Part shown: one piece after another, positions 1-12,066 of the stretch | Numbering within the stretch: the stretch's first letter is position 1 | Layout: each line of letters begins with the position of its first letter | Assembly (NCBI GenBank): GCA_037349315.1 | Contig: JBAIAC010000018.1 | Location: 12,028,001 to 12,092,000 of the forward strand | Reading direction: 5' to 3' | DNA: 64,000 nt | DNA from: Chelydra serpentina | Lineage: Eukaryota > Chordata > Testudines > Chelydridae | Position numbers and translations under genes: made by a program | The notes under the pieces: model-generated | The model's input: the letters and a program-made list of their open reading frames with translations, nothing else | Told to the model about the DNA's origin: nothing | The model's database searches: none

Positions 1-512
1 GAGAATGTGTGTCCAATTCTGGGAACCACACTTTAGGAAAGATGTGGACAATTTGGAAAGAGTCCAGAGGAGACCAACAAAAATGATAAAAGGTTTAGAA
101 AACCTGACCTATGAGGAAAGGTTAAAAAAACTGGGCATGTTTAGTTTTGAGAAAAGAAGACTGAGGCCAGACATGATAGCCTTCCAATATATTAATGGTT
201 GTTACAAAAAAAAAAGACAGTGATCAATTGTTCTCCCTGTCCACTGAAGGTAGGACAAGGAATTAATGGGCTTAATCTGCAGCAAGGGAGATTTAGATAT
301 TAGGAACAACTTTCTAACTCTAAGGGTAGAGGCTTCCAAGGGAGGAACAGGCTTCCAAGGGAGTTCCTGGAGTCCCCCATCACTGGAAGCTTTAAAAACA
401 AGTTGGATAAATAGCTTTCAGGGATGGTCTTGGTTTACTTGGTCCTGACTCAGTGCAGGGGGCTGGACTTGACTTCTCAAGGTCCCTTCCAGCCCAACAT
501 TTTTATGATATA
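1..512 (+). mobile_element. CR1 LINE, 3' end fragment
   Basis: The translation of 5-223 is the C-terminal tail of CR1 ORF2 (it contains [16 protein letters not shown] and FEKRRLRPD), followed by CR1-type 3' untranslated sequence ending near 512 with the usual pattern of ggctggacttgac and ggtcccttccagccc. The element enters the window already 5'-truncated, and the reading frame is degenerate after the FQYINGCYK segment, so it is a dead fragment. The minus-strand CR1 at 32527-34492 carries the same C-terminal segment. Confidence 0.85.
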
Positions 513-2565
513 TCGGATGCTCTTCCCAAATAGAGTGCAGTCAAAACACCTATTTCATTTTCAGAGTACATACAGTCAAAGATACATCTCACTAAAGTAA
601 AACACTTTACAGTCCTCAGTGTTTTAAACCATGAAGAACACATGCTTGTAAAGAAGGTCTTTTGTCTGACAAAAATCTGAGTATGAAATAGTGTTTTCAC
701 CTTTGAGTACTTTTAGACCTGTAGTCCTTTTGAGCTTCCAGATGGTCTTAATTAAAATAGCGCAGTTTCTAATTTACAGCACAGGAAACATTGTGAATTT
801 GTTGTTGAAGTAGAGTTAGTGAAACCCCAGTAACCCCGATCTCACCCCAGACAGTTACTTCAATGACTAATTTATCTGTTCAAGTTCCTGATGTGTTCAT
901 AAGTCTTTTTTATGACAATAATTATAAAGAGCTTCCATGGTACTTGAACTCCAAATAAATACATGAATTAAATGGTTTCAGTTAAAAATGGATTTGTTAT
1001 TAACAGAAGAACTATTGATTTCTTTTCGGTTCACCTTGCGTCCACTTGAGTTGTTTCAGCCCCGGATACAAAGGCTAAGCGCAAAGACAAAGAACCTTCG
1101 GTCTGGAATATTAATAGCTGTCTTGCTTTTCCTCTCATATACAGCACATTTTATAAGTGTGACATCACTGCTCTGAAGCTTCTAAGTGGAATACCACTCG
1201 TCTTTGCACATACTTGTCATGTATCTCACCAGGCTGCTTTTCCTGTATACAAACACCCAAGGAAATGCCATGTGTTTCCTCAGCTTTGCACCATGTGTGC
1301 AGTCCATATCCACTCAAAGTATAATCATGCAAACAATCCCTCTTGAATTGTCCTTGGATTTAAAGTCTTTAACCCTTTTTCGGCCAGCCCTTCACAACTG
1401 GAAATGAATGGCTCCTCCATTCTTCATAACTACATATTTTCCAGATTTTTTTGTCAAATAAATATTTTATGGTTTACGCTAAAAGCCAACAGACTGTGCA
1501 TGAACTGGACAAGGTATATTGTGAAATCCCAGTGGATCAGAAATTATAGCATGAGTGAATAATTTCCCCTTTAATAAAAAAGTCATAGTATCAGAAAAAG
1601 AAAATCAAAGTGATGCCATTACAAACATAACTATACGATGCTCTAATTTTGCTGCATAAAAATATGCTTTGATGCCAGTACTATGTAAAGATTCGTTGTT
1701 TCTGTGCAGGAAAGATTCAGAGAAGTTTCAGAAAGTTTCTGATAGATAATGTTCAGACTAACTCAGCTTTTGCTCTTTAATTACAAAATACCAAATTACA
1801 GAGCTAACTGTAAATCATTAACATCAAATATATTTTTCTCTACTTTTTTGTTGTTGTTGTTCTTAACTTCAGGAAATACAATCTTAATTTCCAGGATAAA
1901 TTACCTCGCACCGATACCATTTCATTACACCAAAGCCACCAAATCGGTATTGCCCCATGAAACTCCAACTCAAGTTCAAAGACTTAAGGACCAGAATGGT
2001 ACATTCACACTACTTTGCACTGCAACAGTGATGCAAAAGCAGCTGTAAACCCTGTTTAATTTAAACCATTTTGATCAGATTAGAGGATCTGGTCCTTGGT
2101 GTCAAGAGGCATCAACATCCATATTTAGCCACTTAAATAAGCAGCGTGATTTTTCACCAGCAGTTTTCATTGACTTAACTCAATTAAGAGTTATTTGGGT
2201 GACTAGGTATTTGCAGGATTGCTATTAGACTCCACTAGACACAAGCAGTATCATTATACTTTACTGTCAGGATGCGGGACTTCCTTCTCCATTGATTGGC
2301 TGTTTGTGATCCTCATTCCCCCTGCCAGTCCTTTCCAACCTCTTCCTCATCTTTCCTACCCTCCTCCCACAAATCCTCTGTCCCTCTCTGCAACATCCCT
2401 GTATCACTTCCTTCCTTTTCCAATGCTCCTAGTGACTCAGCATCTCCTACCATTCCCCCTCACACGGCTTGACCCATGTGTGTTTGTGTGCACACACATG
2501 TGCATATAAACAAGTTAACATTTCACTCTCACTATTTTGCTTACACACTGTATCCCTTTCTGCTC
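513..2565. other. AT-rich intronic sequence, no gene seen
   Basis: Only short random ORFs occur here, with no domain signature. 2280-2510 is pyrimidine-rich and ends in a short TG/CA stretch. I see no exon, RNA gene or well-formed repeat. Confidence 0.6.
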
Positions 2566-2735
2566 ACCCTTTGTCTGTACTGTCTATTTAAAATGTAAGC
2601 TTTTTAGAGTAGGGACATTAGTCTTATGTGTTTGTACAATGCCTAGCATAATGGGACCGGGATCCAGACTGGGGCCTTTGGGTGCTACAATACATATAAC
2701 AATAATAATTAAAGATGAACACTTGTTTTTTTCCC
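2566..2735 (+). repeat. L2/CR1-like LINE 3' tail relic
   Basis: The segment has the familiar amniote LINE tail pattern: gtaagctttttagagtaggga, tttgtacaatgcctagca, ataatgggaccggg, and a terminal aacaataataatta repeat. This combination is known from L2-like 3' ends in reptiles and birds. No coding part remains. Family assignment is from recall of the tail consensus. Confidence 0.6.
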
Positions 2736-5033
2736 TTCGTCCCTCTTCTTCCATTCCCTGCACACATAATTCCAATTAACATTAAAGTGAGTTACGGGCT
2801 GGCAGGAAGCGTACATCTCCAGGGGAAAACCCGCATACCATGTCAAAATGGCATTGCGGCTGCTTAGCATTGCCAGGAAAGCTCAACACTACTACTGTAC
2901 GCCCAAGGATCTGGCCCCAAATTTTGACAGTGCTGGCCATACTATCCTCCTAAGGAATGATTCCATGATAGCATGGATATTTGTACAAAAAGGAACCAAT
3001 TGGATTGGTCTAGTGGTGAATCATGGACCCATTAGCGTTAGAAGGGAAAAGGGTCATCCAATCTAACCCCATTTATCCTAAGTATCCTAAATTCAAAGGG
3101 CAGAAGAGCTGACTTGCCCACTCCCTTTAGAAGAGAAGGAACCAAAACATGAGAGGAAAATAACTCTAACAAAAGGCAACTGAGTGGGGGGGAGGAAGGA
3201 ATCTGACACTGTCTTCCAAGAGCTTCTGAGATCCACAAAATCCTGTGGCTGTGAACAACAACTACTTTGTGTGAATTCTCCTCTAATATCTTCTAACAAT
3301 TCATTTTAGTAAGATTTTAATAAGTCAGACTTACTGTACTATAAGTATGTATTGTTAATCATCTCTTTAAACTTTCCTTTAACTTGTGCTGCTTTTGTGT
3401 CTTGCATAATATCTCAGACAAATCTTATATTTATCATGGTATTAGCAAATCTAATATCTATGTCATGTTACTGGATACAATCCATTCCAAAGTGAAACAA
3501 CAATGTCCTAGTTCTGGGTACACAGTTAAAACAACAGCAGCATCTGAATCTGAGCTTTAGCATTACTCCTTTATCAGTATTTGTTTGGTAATGTACATGG
3601 ACCATGAGAACTGATTACTGACATGTATTTTTCAATTCTAAATTTTGTGCCATTTGTGTCAGTGGGCCAGATCCTCAGATACTGTAAATTGGCTTCCCTA
3701 ACCATGAGAGCTATGCTGATTTACATCAGCTGAGGATCTGGATCTTTGTGTTTATGAACTTGATTAAACAGCTATTTTTATCACTTCTGGAGCATGGAGA
3801 TAAACATGTTGCTTAATTCTGAGTGCCTGCAATCACATCCAGCACCCCTCTGATTCTTTAACTCTCCTCATCCCAACGCCAAACCTTGTACTGTAGTAGT
3901 GTTTGCGAATGGAGATTGCAATCCCCTTTCACACATGAACTTGCACTCAGTTCCCTATATCTTCCCTGAAGTCAGAGTTCAGTTTCACTTAGATTCCCAC
4001 CAGTAATTTTCCCCACTAACAATTTCTAAATTTTCTTAAGCAAACAGCTTAGGGGACCATCTGGTCCTCTTTCATCACAGTAATTTACTACATTTCTGGC
4101 TTCTTTTGATTAGTGAAGGTTGAGAAATTATCTGAATTGTTAGCATGCCAAGTATTTCAGCATCATTTACCAGACAACATTCTGGAAGATAATTAGGATT
4201 GCCTTTTTACATTATTCTATTTTTCACATCAAAGGTACTAACTTACTTTTTTAAACTGTTGTTACAGTAGGTGTTATCTATTTAGCACTGTCTGGATTTC
4301 TCACCTGAGTGTTTCTGTAACTGGAGTACTTGCAATAGGATATTACAAAGTTTTATCTTACATAACCACCAAATATGTACAATCTATAGATTTCTGATTC
4401 AGTCAATGAGAGCTTTCCTGAGTTCTAAAATAAACTAAGTTTCCATGCATACATCATGACCCTTGAGCAACAAATTTAATGCAATTCTTTATGCCCAATA
4501 TATAGCGTGAGTTTTAAAATTAAATACTTTTACAAGCCGCTTTGCCATGCTTGACCCTGCAGTAGTGGCTCATGGAATTCACAGTCTCCCACAATGCTTG
4601 CAGATCTAAAGAATGACTTATGTTTCTGTTGATAATTTACAGGCTGTCTTTAAGTACTCTTTGATGACTGAGTGTATTCACTTCTTCATAGCTAAGATTG
4701 CCTATTCACTTTCATGAGTTGAAGCCTCTGTTTTCCTCTCTAGCAGGCTTTTTACTAGGCCAAGAGACTTGCTGGGAAAATCTTTTGCATGAAAAGGTTA
4801 CACACAACAAACTAGAAAAAAGCACTTCTCTCTAAACTCTTACAAAAGCACACCAAAAGAAAACAACATACTGCTACGAGTCAGTGGATTTCAGTGCTAC
4901 AAAACAACTACTTCTTGTTTGTTATCATATTAGGTGTCTGCATTGCAAACTGACCGTCATTCAATGATAAATAAATTATCTTTGTTACTGCAACTCTAGG
5001 GCTGAGAATTAAATTTGACAAAGCTAGCAGATT
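2736..5033. other. Intronic sequence, only ancient repeat debris
   Basis: AT-rich, with no supported coding region. The only structure recognised is the small foldback repeat at 3666-3744, listed separately. Confidence 0.55.
3666..3744. repeat. Small foldback repeat (old MITE)
   Basis: The segment opens with gccagatcctcag and closes with ctgaggatctgg, an imperfect inverted pair around a middle rich in gctgatttacatcag. Similar palindromic pieces recur at 5044-5150, 27281-27350 and 35090-35229 and belong to ancient, abundant amniote non-autonomous elements. Confidence 0.5.
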
Positions 5034-5043
5034 CAGAATAAAG

Positions 5044-5150
5044 GGCCTAATTCTGCAAACCCTGATTCACGTAAGTGAGTAGTCCGGACCCATATCAATG
5101 TGACTACTTTTGTGAGTAAGGTTTTGCAGGATCAGGCTCTAGCATTTTCA
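5044..5150. repeat. Degenerate foldback repeat
   Basis: The left part (gcctaattctgcaaaccctg) is roughly the reverse complement of the right part (gttttgcaggatcaggct), with gtgagtagt near the centre. It is one of several degenerate palindromic repeats in this window. Confidence 0.4.
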
Positions 5151-5418
5151 TAAGAACATTAGTTCTGTTCTCATGTGCATTACAACAGAGTATTTCATTA
5201 CATGATCACACAACACAAATTCCATTACAGAAAATGCTATATGTGGGTAAAGGTGCCATTTAACCAAAACTCAGCAGTGCACAATATAATTTAGCTATAC
5301 AAACTCAGTTTCTTGATCTCCACAGGTGGATCCTTTGTGCCCGTGTGGATTTCTTGCAGGCATAAGTATTCATCCACAGGGATGCAACTGCAGGATAGGG
5401 GCCATAGGAAAAAGTACA

Positions 5419-5828
5419 CAGTAGAACCTCAAAGTTAAGAACACCCTTGGGAATGGGGGCTGTTCCTAACTCTGAAATGTCCATAACTCTGAACAAAACA
5501 TTGTAATTGTTCTTTCAAAAGTTTAAAACTAAACATTGACTTAATACAGCTTTGAAACTTTACCATGCAGAAGAAAAATGCTGCTATTATCCATTTTCAT
5601 TTAAATGAAAATCACAAAAACAGTTTCCTTACCTTGTCAGATCTTTTTTTAAACTTTCCCTTTTCTTTTCTTTTTTTAGCAGTTTACATATAACACAATA
5701 CTGTACTGTGTTTTGGGGTTTTTTATTTCTTTGTTTGTTTGTTTCTGCTGCTGCCTGATTACATACTTCCAGTCATGGGGTTGATCGGTCAGTTTGTAAC
5801 TGTTGTTCATAACTCTGAGGTTCTACTG
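5419..5828. mobile_element. Mariner/Tigger-like MITE
   Basis: The inverted ends are cagtagaacctcaaagtta on the left and, on the right, taactctgaggttctactg, with a TA directly after the right end and a nearby TA on the left. The interior (about 410 bp) is non-coding and contains a T-rich tract. The ends match the mariner superfamily Tigger type from recall. Confidence 0.7.
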
Positions 5829-6510
5829 TAGTTCCTTTCCATTACATTGTATTGCATGCTATTGTGATATTTGCTGGAAAACATATCACAGTGCCCAGAA
5901 GTATGTGATCATATGCAAAAGACCATATTGTAAATGCACAGACACAAAGAGCCACAATTTAATCACATTTGCTCATAGAGAAGAGAATTTTTCACACAAT
6001 CTTTCAGATGGGAGCACATTAAGAAATAAAACCTCAGGCCTAAGATTTTTAGTTAACTGGGTTGGTATTCACCACTAATTAGACTGATAGCCAAAAGGTT
6101 CAAATACAATCGCTACTATGACATTCAGCACTCTGGTTCCATTTTTTATCTTTTTCTCTGAATCCCTTTCCCATCGGGGAGTTCTGCCTCTCCTGTTCTG
6201 GGAATTTTACTGATTCCCTCCACGTTCACTTTCTGAAAATAATTTGGTCCCATCAAAAACAAAAAAAGAAAGCAACAAATATAAAAGAAGCCCTGGCTGC
6301 CACATTAGTTAATTCAATGAAATGTAAATTTAATCGACAGAATTTTAATGTAGACAAACAACTACAATTACTTAAACTGTATGTATAGCCATTAATGTAT
6401 TAAAACTATGAGTCATTTCAAAAGGCTAAATTTATGAGTGATATAACAACATATGTTTCAAGTACTGAATACATCCTTCTTGTATGTCTGTCTTTGTGTA
6501 AATGTGAAGG
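5829..6510. other. Intronic sequence, nothing recognised
   Basis: AT-rich, with no supported gene or clear repeat. Confidence 0.5.
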
Positions 6511-6816
6511 TTAAGCCCTGGTCTACACTAGCGGGGGGGCGGGGTCGATCTAAGATACGCAACTTCAGCTACACGAATAGCGTAGCTGAAGTCGGTGTAT
6601 CTTAGATCGACTTACCTGGCCGTCCTCATGCCAGGGAGTTGACCGCTGCTGCTCCCCCGTCGACTCTGCTTGCACCCCTCACAAGCTGGAATATCGGAGT
6701 CAAGAGGGAGTGCTTTTGGGGATCAATTTATTGTGTCTAGACAAGACGTGATAAATCGATCCCCAAAAGATCAATCTCTACCCTCCGATCCAGCGGGTAG
6801 TGAAGACCTAGCCTAA
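6511..6816. mobile_element. Hairpin-bearing MITE, copy A
   Basis: The ends ttaagccctggtctacacta and (reverse complement of the right end) cttaggctaggtcttcacta form an imperfect inverted repeat. Inside, 6544-6572 and 6582-6611 form a long hairpin around cttcagctac/gtagctgaag, and 6718-6764 forms a second, more decayed hairpin around gatcaatttat. The same architecture, reversed, is found at 30223-30568. The terminal TTA/TAA suggests a Harbinger- or piggyBac-type target, but the superfamily is not settled. Confidence 0.65.
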
Positions 6817-8140
6817 GAAAGTATCATAGGCAGTCCTAATCCTATACTCAGATTCTTCATTCTCCTAGATACATTCTTTTCAAAGCCTAAGTCAGTTTGT
6901 CCAGTAAAGCTTCATAGTCTCGGGGCTGTATCATGAAAAATAACTTCCTATTTACAAGCACATCACTTCTGGATATGGGATTTTCTAGTTTTGTAAATTT
7001 TACTATCAGACTCCTGTGGTGCTGCTCTGATTTTGCACTATCCCCCATAAATCCAATATATTGCCTAGTGTAATCCACTAAACTACCCTTCATTTTCTTA
7101 ATTCTGATAAATAGGGTACTGTATTTTGTCATTAGAAAAATGACCCTATTTTTCCAGAGCTGAAAGCTAACTCTGAGATCAATTCAAAGCCAAACTTTTG
7201 CCCTCTGTCTGAAATGTAATTTAAACATAAATCAGATTCACATTAAGCACCCTTTCAAACTCTCATCTTATATTTGCAAGCTATTAACTTATACTGCAGT
7301 TATACACAGAAAGTTTTCATCAGAACTCACTGCCTCTTTCTGATTGTTGATAACATGAGATGTTAATCCACTTTCAAAATATTTCTGCAGTGACCAAAGG
7401 GATTATGAAAACCATAGTACCATGTGAACAAACAAGCACAGGAGTTGGCAGAGAAGAAATTTCCTGTTTCCATATATCTACCATGGAGATTTAATCCAGA
7501 ACAAAACAGATAAATAAATATAATCCAGACGCATAGGATAGTTTTCTTAAGCATGAAAATTGATTTTGAAGATCGAAGATGACAAGATATATAACTTGGA
7601 CACTAATAGACTATTTTTCCCCAATTCGCTCTATGTTCAATAGGCCAGTATAACTGCTTGTATTATCTAGTTTTGTCTTCTTTCATAAATCTAAATAAAT
7701 GCCTAGCCCAGAAATGTCTCTCAACCCTGAGCTGGAGAGACTGGGTTGCGCTCAATAAGGATAAATCTGGAGAAACATCATTGGCATCGGTGGAGCTACT
7801 CCAGATTTGTTACAACACATACAGACAGTGTAAGCAGGATCCAAAACGGGCCCACTGTCTCTATCAGTATAGATTAATTAGTCTCCACTGACTTCAGGAA
7901 TTACTCCAGATTTATGTTGGTATAAATGAGAAAAGAATTTGCCCCAACAAGCCAGTATAGGAACAATATAATTATATAAGGACTTGATTGCATCTTATAG
8001 ACACAGCCCTGAGTGAGAGCAGAACAGAGCCCTGAGTAAGCATATTTGATTGCATAAGAAATAAGCTCAAATATTAGTGGGGCTGATAGGTTATGATTTG
8101 GGCCTGGTGCCTTCAAAAGAAGCCTCAACTCAATCATAGG
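6817..8140. other. Intronic sequence, weak ancient repeats only
   Basis: No coding feature is supported. 7780-7945 contains gtggagctactccagattt-type pieces of the old foldback family but is too decayed to delimit. Confidence 0.5.
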
Positions 8141-8856
8141 GTTGGCTAGGTATCCGATTTTCGGCCAGAACGCCCAGTCGAAAAGGGACCCTGGTGACTC
8201 CGGTCGGCACCACCATTAAAAGGTGGACAGGCCATTAAAAGGCAAGTCCGCGGTGCAGCAGGGGTCCGGGGCTGGCTTCGCAAGGCTCCCGTAAGCAGCT
8301 GCCAGGACCCTGCAGCCCCTGGGCACAAGGGCAGCCAGGGAAGCTCCACACGCTGCCCATGCCCCAAGTGCCAGTTCCACAGCTCCCATTGGCCAGGAAC
8401 TGCAACCAGTGGGAGTTACGGGGGTGGCACCTCTGGGCACAAGGGTAGCATGCGGAGACTCCCTGGCCACCTGTGCACCTAGGGGCAAGAAGGGACCTGG
8501 AGGCCGCTTCCTGGAAGCCACGGTAAGCACCACCGGGACCCTGCATCCCGAACCCCTCCTGCACCCCAACCCCCAGTCCTGAGCCCCGCCTGTACCTCAA
8601 AACCCTCATTCCCAGCCCCATCCCAGAGCCCACAACCCCAGCTGGAGCCCTCACTCCCCCACGCACCCCAAACCCCGCCCAAGCCCTGAGCCCCATACTA
8701 CACCCAAACCCTACACCCCCCCTGCACCCTCTCTGCCCTAGCCTGGAGCCCCCTCCTACATCCAAACACCTCATCCTTGGCCACACCCCAGAGCCCGCAC
8801 CCCCAGCCAGAGCCCTCACACACACACACGCACACCAACCTCCTGCCCCAGCCTGA
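8141..8856. mobile_element. GC-rich minisatellite-bearing element, copy 1
   Basis: Shares its order of segments with 39097-40275: a start around agggttgg, an early cgaaaagggaccctgg block, a ctcccattggccaggaac block, then a tandem region of variant ccccagcc/cctgagcccc units. The right terminus is lost, the repeat stopping at ctgccccagcctgaag. Long ORFs on both strands here come from the GC-rich composition and have no conserved domain. Confidence 0.7.
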
Positions 8857-10261
8857 AGACTTTATACTAAACATGCCACATTTCCCTTCTGAATCGATTT
8901 AAAATTAATCCAGAAAATACTGATATTCCTCATCTGGAGAGGTAATGATGATCCATTAAAATGGTGACTTACCCAAATTAATGCAGTATTTGTTTCAGGC
9001 TCTAATAATACCTTATTTGACACTAATATTTATTACATCAGATTTCTAATCAAAGAAACCAGAGGTCTGCATTGCATACTTGTATACATAGTTAGTATCT
9101 TTAAAGTCTTATTGTTTCTTCCTAATGGCCCATCAAAGCTGATGGCCTGTTGTCTGCTGGGTGTCTCCCCAAATACACACAGAGTTGTAATTGTTACGTA
9201 GTCAATATTCCTAACTTTAGATACAGAAATGATACATGCTTACAAATTGGATAATCATATTCAGTAAATCATAACCTTTCCAGTGATACCTTACAAGACC
9301 CATCTTGCATCAAATATATCTTAGGCCATACTCATATCATAACCATATTTCTCTGAAGAATATGGGGTATAACGTCACATAGATTTAACGCAAAATTACT
9401 GTGATCAAAAGACATCTAAATACTCATTTGCACATGCAAATGTCTGATATGCATAACCAATTGCAGTAGCTGCACTTAAAAATGTATGCAAAAAACTTTT
9501 CTAAAAATCTGGCCTACAGGCCTCAACTATATATTTAATTACTCCTCGCCTCGTCCTATGACTCTACTTTGCATGTCCAATGTTTGTAAAACAGGACACA
9601 TCTTCAAAATAAGCACTGGAAAACCACTGCAAACCAAGTTATCTAGGTCTCTGATAAAACAGTCAAACTAGAATTGTTTTAGAAGTCATGCCAATAATAG
9701 ATTCCCACCCTCCCAAAAGCCCACACAAATTCTGATGAACAACAAAACGGTTCTTTTTATATATTTTGTATATTTAAAAAAACAGGAAAGATGGAATAAT
9801 GCCTTCTTTCAGTGAAACCAAATAGCTTAGCGACCTTCTGCAATCACAGCAGCCAAGATGATTACTGTGGCAGATGCTTAGAAATATTCATTTTTGGGCA
9901 GGAGAAAGTTTTACTAAATAAGGCACTTTTTGGCAAATGAATTAAATCATTGTTATATATAGATCCCAAGGTGTATTTTCCTGTTACAAGACAAGAGATT
10001 CTGTTACCCTTATTTATGCTGACTAGTACCTTGCATCTCAAGTACTCCCTCTGAAATCAACTGAACTATTTGAGGAGTGAGCTACTACTCAACATAAGCA
10101 AGCGTATTTAAATCTGTTCATGAGTTAGTTATGGTTGCAAAATGCACTTCCATATAGGGAAACCTTGCTAAGACGTCACCACAGGACTATGCTTTTCAGG
10201 CTGGTCAAGTCTGGAAACTACATATGTAGAAGAAATGATCTCAAGACTCCAAGATATTAAA
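8857..10261. other. Intronic sequence, nothing recognised
   Basis: AT-rich. No exon, RNA gene or delimited repeat is visible. Confidence 0.5.
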
Positions 10262-10303
10262 CAATGAGGAGTCTGGTGGCACCTTAAAGACTAAAAGATT
10301 TAT
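10262..10303. repeat. Short repeat fragment abutting hAT copy 1
   Basis: gaggagtctggtggcacctt followed by aaagactaaaagattta is the terminus of a very common reptilian interspersed repeat, recognised from recall. It directly abuts the truncated left edge of the foldback hAT element. Confidence 0.5.
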
Positions 10304-12066
10304 GTATTATTTGCACTGTAAAAAAAACAAAAGAAATAGTATTTTTCAATTCCCCCATTACAAGTACTATAGTGCAATCTCTTTATCATGAAAGTTTAAC
10401 TCACAAATGTAGAATTATGTACAAAAAAACTTCATTCAAAAATAAAACAATGTAAAACTTTAGATCCTACAAGTTCACTCAGTCGTACTTCTTCTTCAGC
10501 CAATCATTCACACAAACAAGTTCATAGACGTCGACTCCGTGGGTGCTCCGGGGCTGGAGCACCCACGGGGAAAAATTGGTGGGTGCAGAGCAACCCCGGG
10601 GCCCGCGCCTAGCTCCCCGCCAGCCCCGGGACCCACCGCAAACGCACCTCAGCACCGGGAGATGTTGCGGGGCCCCGCCCCCGACGCTGGGCGACGTTGC
10701 GTTGGCATCGGGAGCGGGGCCCCGCAACGTCACCTGGCGTCGGGGGCGGGGCCCGGCGTCGGGGGCGGGGCCCCACAGCGTCACCCGGCGTCCGACACCG
10801 GGCGTCAGCCCCCACCAGTGCAACCGGAAGTCGGCGCCTGTGAACAAGTTTGTTTACATTTGCAGGAGATAATGCTGCCTGCTTCTTGTTTACTGTCACC
10901 TGAAAGTGAGAACAGACGTTCACATGGCACTGTTGTCGCTAGTGTCACAAGATATTTATGTTCCAGATGCGTTAAAGATGCATATGTCCTTTCATGCTTT
11001 AACCACCATTCCAGAAGATATGCATCCATGCTGATGACGGGTTCAGCTTGATAATGATCCAAGTGAAGACTGACGCATGTTCATTTTCATAATCTGAGTC
11101 AGTTGATTTTCTTTTTTTTGTGGTTCGGGTTCCATAGTTTCTGCATCGGAGTGTTGCTCTTTTGCATGCTCCACACCTCATCACACTCATTTTGGAAGGC
11201 ACTTCAGATTCTTAGACCTTGGGTCAAGTGCTGTAGCTATCTTTAGAAATCTCACATTAGTACCTTCTTAGCGTTTTGTCAAATCTGCAATGAAAATGTT
11301 CTTAAAACAAACAACATGTGCTGGGTCATCATCCGAGACACAAAATGTATGGCAGGATGCAGATAAAACATAGCAGGACACATACAATTCTCCCCCAAAG
11401 AATTCAGATGCAAATTTAATTAGCGCATTATTTTTTTAACGAGCGTCATCAGCATGGAAGCATGTCCTCTGGAATGGTGGCCAACGCATGAAGGAGCACA
11501 CAAATGTTTAGTGTATCTGGCAAGCAATGCTGGCTACAAAAGTGCTATGTGAATGCCTGTTCTCACTTTCAGGTGACATTGTAAATAAGAAGCAGGAAAC
11601 ATTATCTCCCATAAATGTAAACAAACTTGTTTGTCTGAGCGATTGGCTGAATAAGAGGTAGGACTAAGTGGACTTGTAGGCTCTAAATTTTACATTGTTT
11701 TGTTTTTGAATGCAGTTATGTAACAACAACAAAAATCTACATTTGTAAATTGCACTTTCATGATAAAGAGACAGCACTACACTACTTGTATGAGGTGAAA
11801 TGAAAAATACTTTAAATATTTTTTACAGTGCAAATATTTGTAATAAAAATAATATAAAGTGAGCACTGTACACCTTATATTCTGCATTGTAATTGAAATC
11901 AATATATCTGAAAATGTAGAAAAACATCTACAATTATTTAATACATTTCAATTGGTATTCTATTGTTTAACAGTGTGATTAAAATTGCGATTAATGATTA
12001 ATTTTTAATCACTATTAATATTTGTGAGTTAATTGTGTGAGTTAACTGTGATTAATCAATAGCCCT
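10304..12066. mobile_element. Foldback hAT-derived element, copy 1
   Basis: Two long inverted arms flank a single-copy loop. The left arm (to about 11040) carries the end of a hAT transposase on the minus strand, with the dimerisation-domain motif LATTVPCERLFS. The right arm (from about 11443) carries the same region on the plus strand, as decayed sequence around tcaggtgacattgtaaata, ending LVCLSDWLNKR. The loop 11041-11442 holds upstream transposase sequence on the minus strand only. The right terminus is rich in gattaat and ends aatagcccta. The left arm lacks about 170 outermost bases present in copy 2 and holds a nested MITE at 10523-10842. No intact transposase remains, so it could only have moved with help from another element. 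Confidence 0.75.
10523..10842. mobile_element. GC-rich hAT MITE nested in hAT copy 1
   Basis: Flanked by a perfect 8-bp duplication, aacaagtt, at 10515-10522 and 10843-10850. The termini catagacgtcgactcc and (reverse complement of the right end) cacaggcgccgacttcc are inverted repeats. A near-terminal palindrome is built from ccgtgggtgctcc and ggagcacccacgg. Around 10738-10775 the unit ggcgtcgggggcggggccc is repeated in tandem. Removing the element restores continuity with copy 2 of the host element. The long GC-rich ORFs here are compositional. Confidence 0.85.

Noticed and set aside
870..915. Minus-strand reading KTYEH at 882-912, resembling the start of COL25A1 exon 2 as recalled
   Set aside because: The match stops after five residues, runs into RNLNR and a stop, lacks a polypyrimidine tract and is not followed by the expected collagen sequence.
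8216..8825. Long minus-strand ORFs (up to 196 codons)
   Set aside because: They fall in a GC-rich interspersed element with a tandem array; several frames are open at once and no domain is present.
10479..11051. Overlapping ORFs on both strands
   Set aside because: They run through the nested GC-rich MITE and then into hAT sequence; open frames come from composition.
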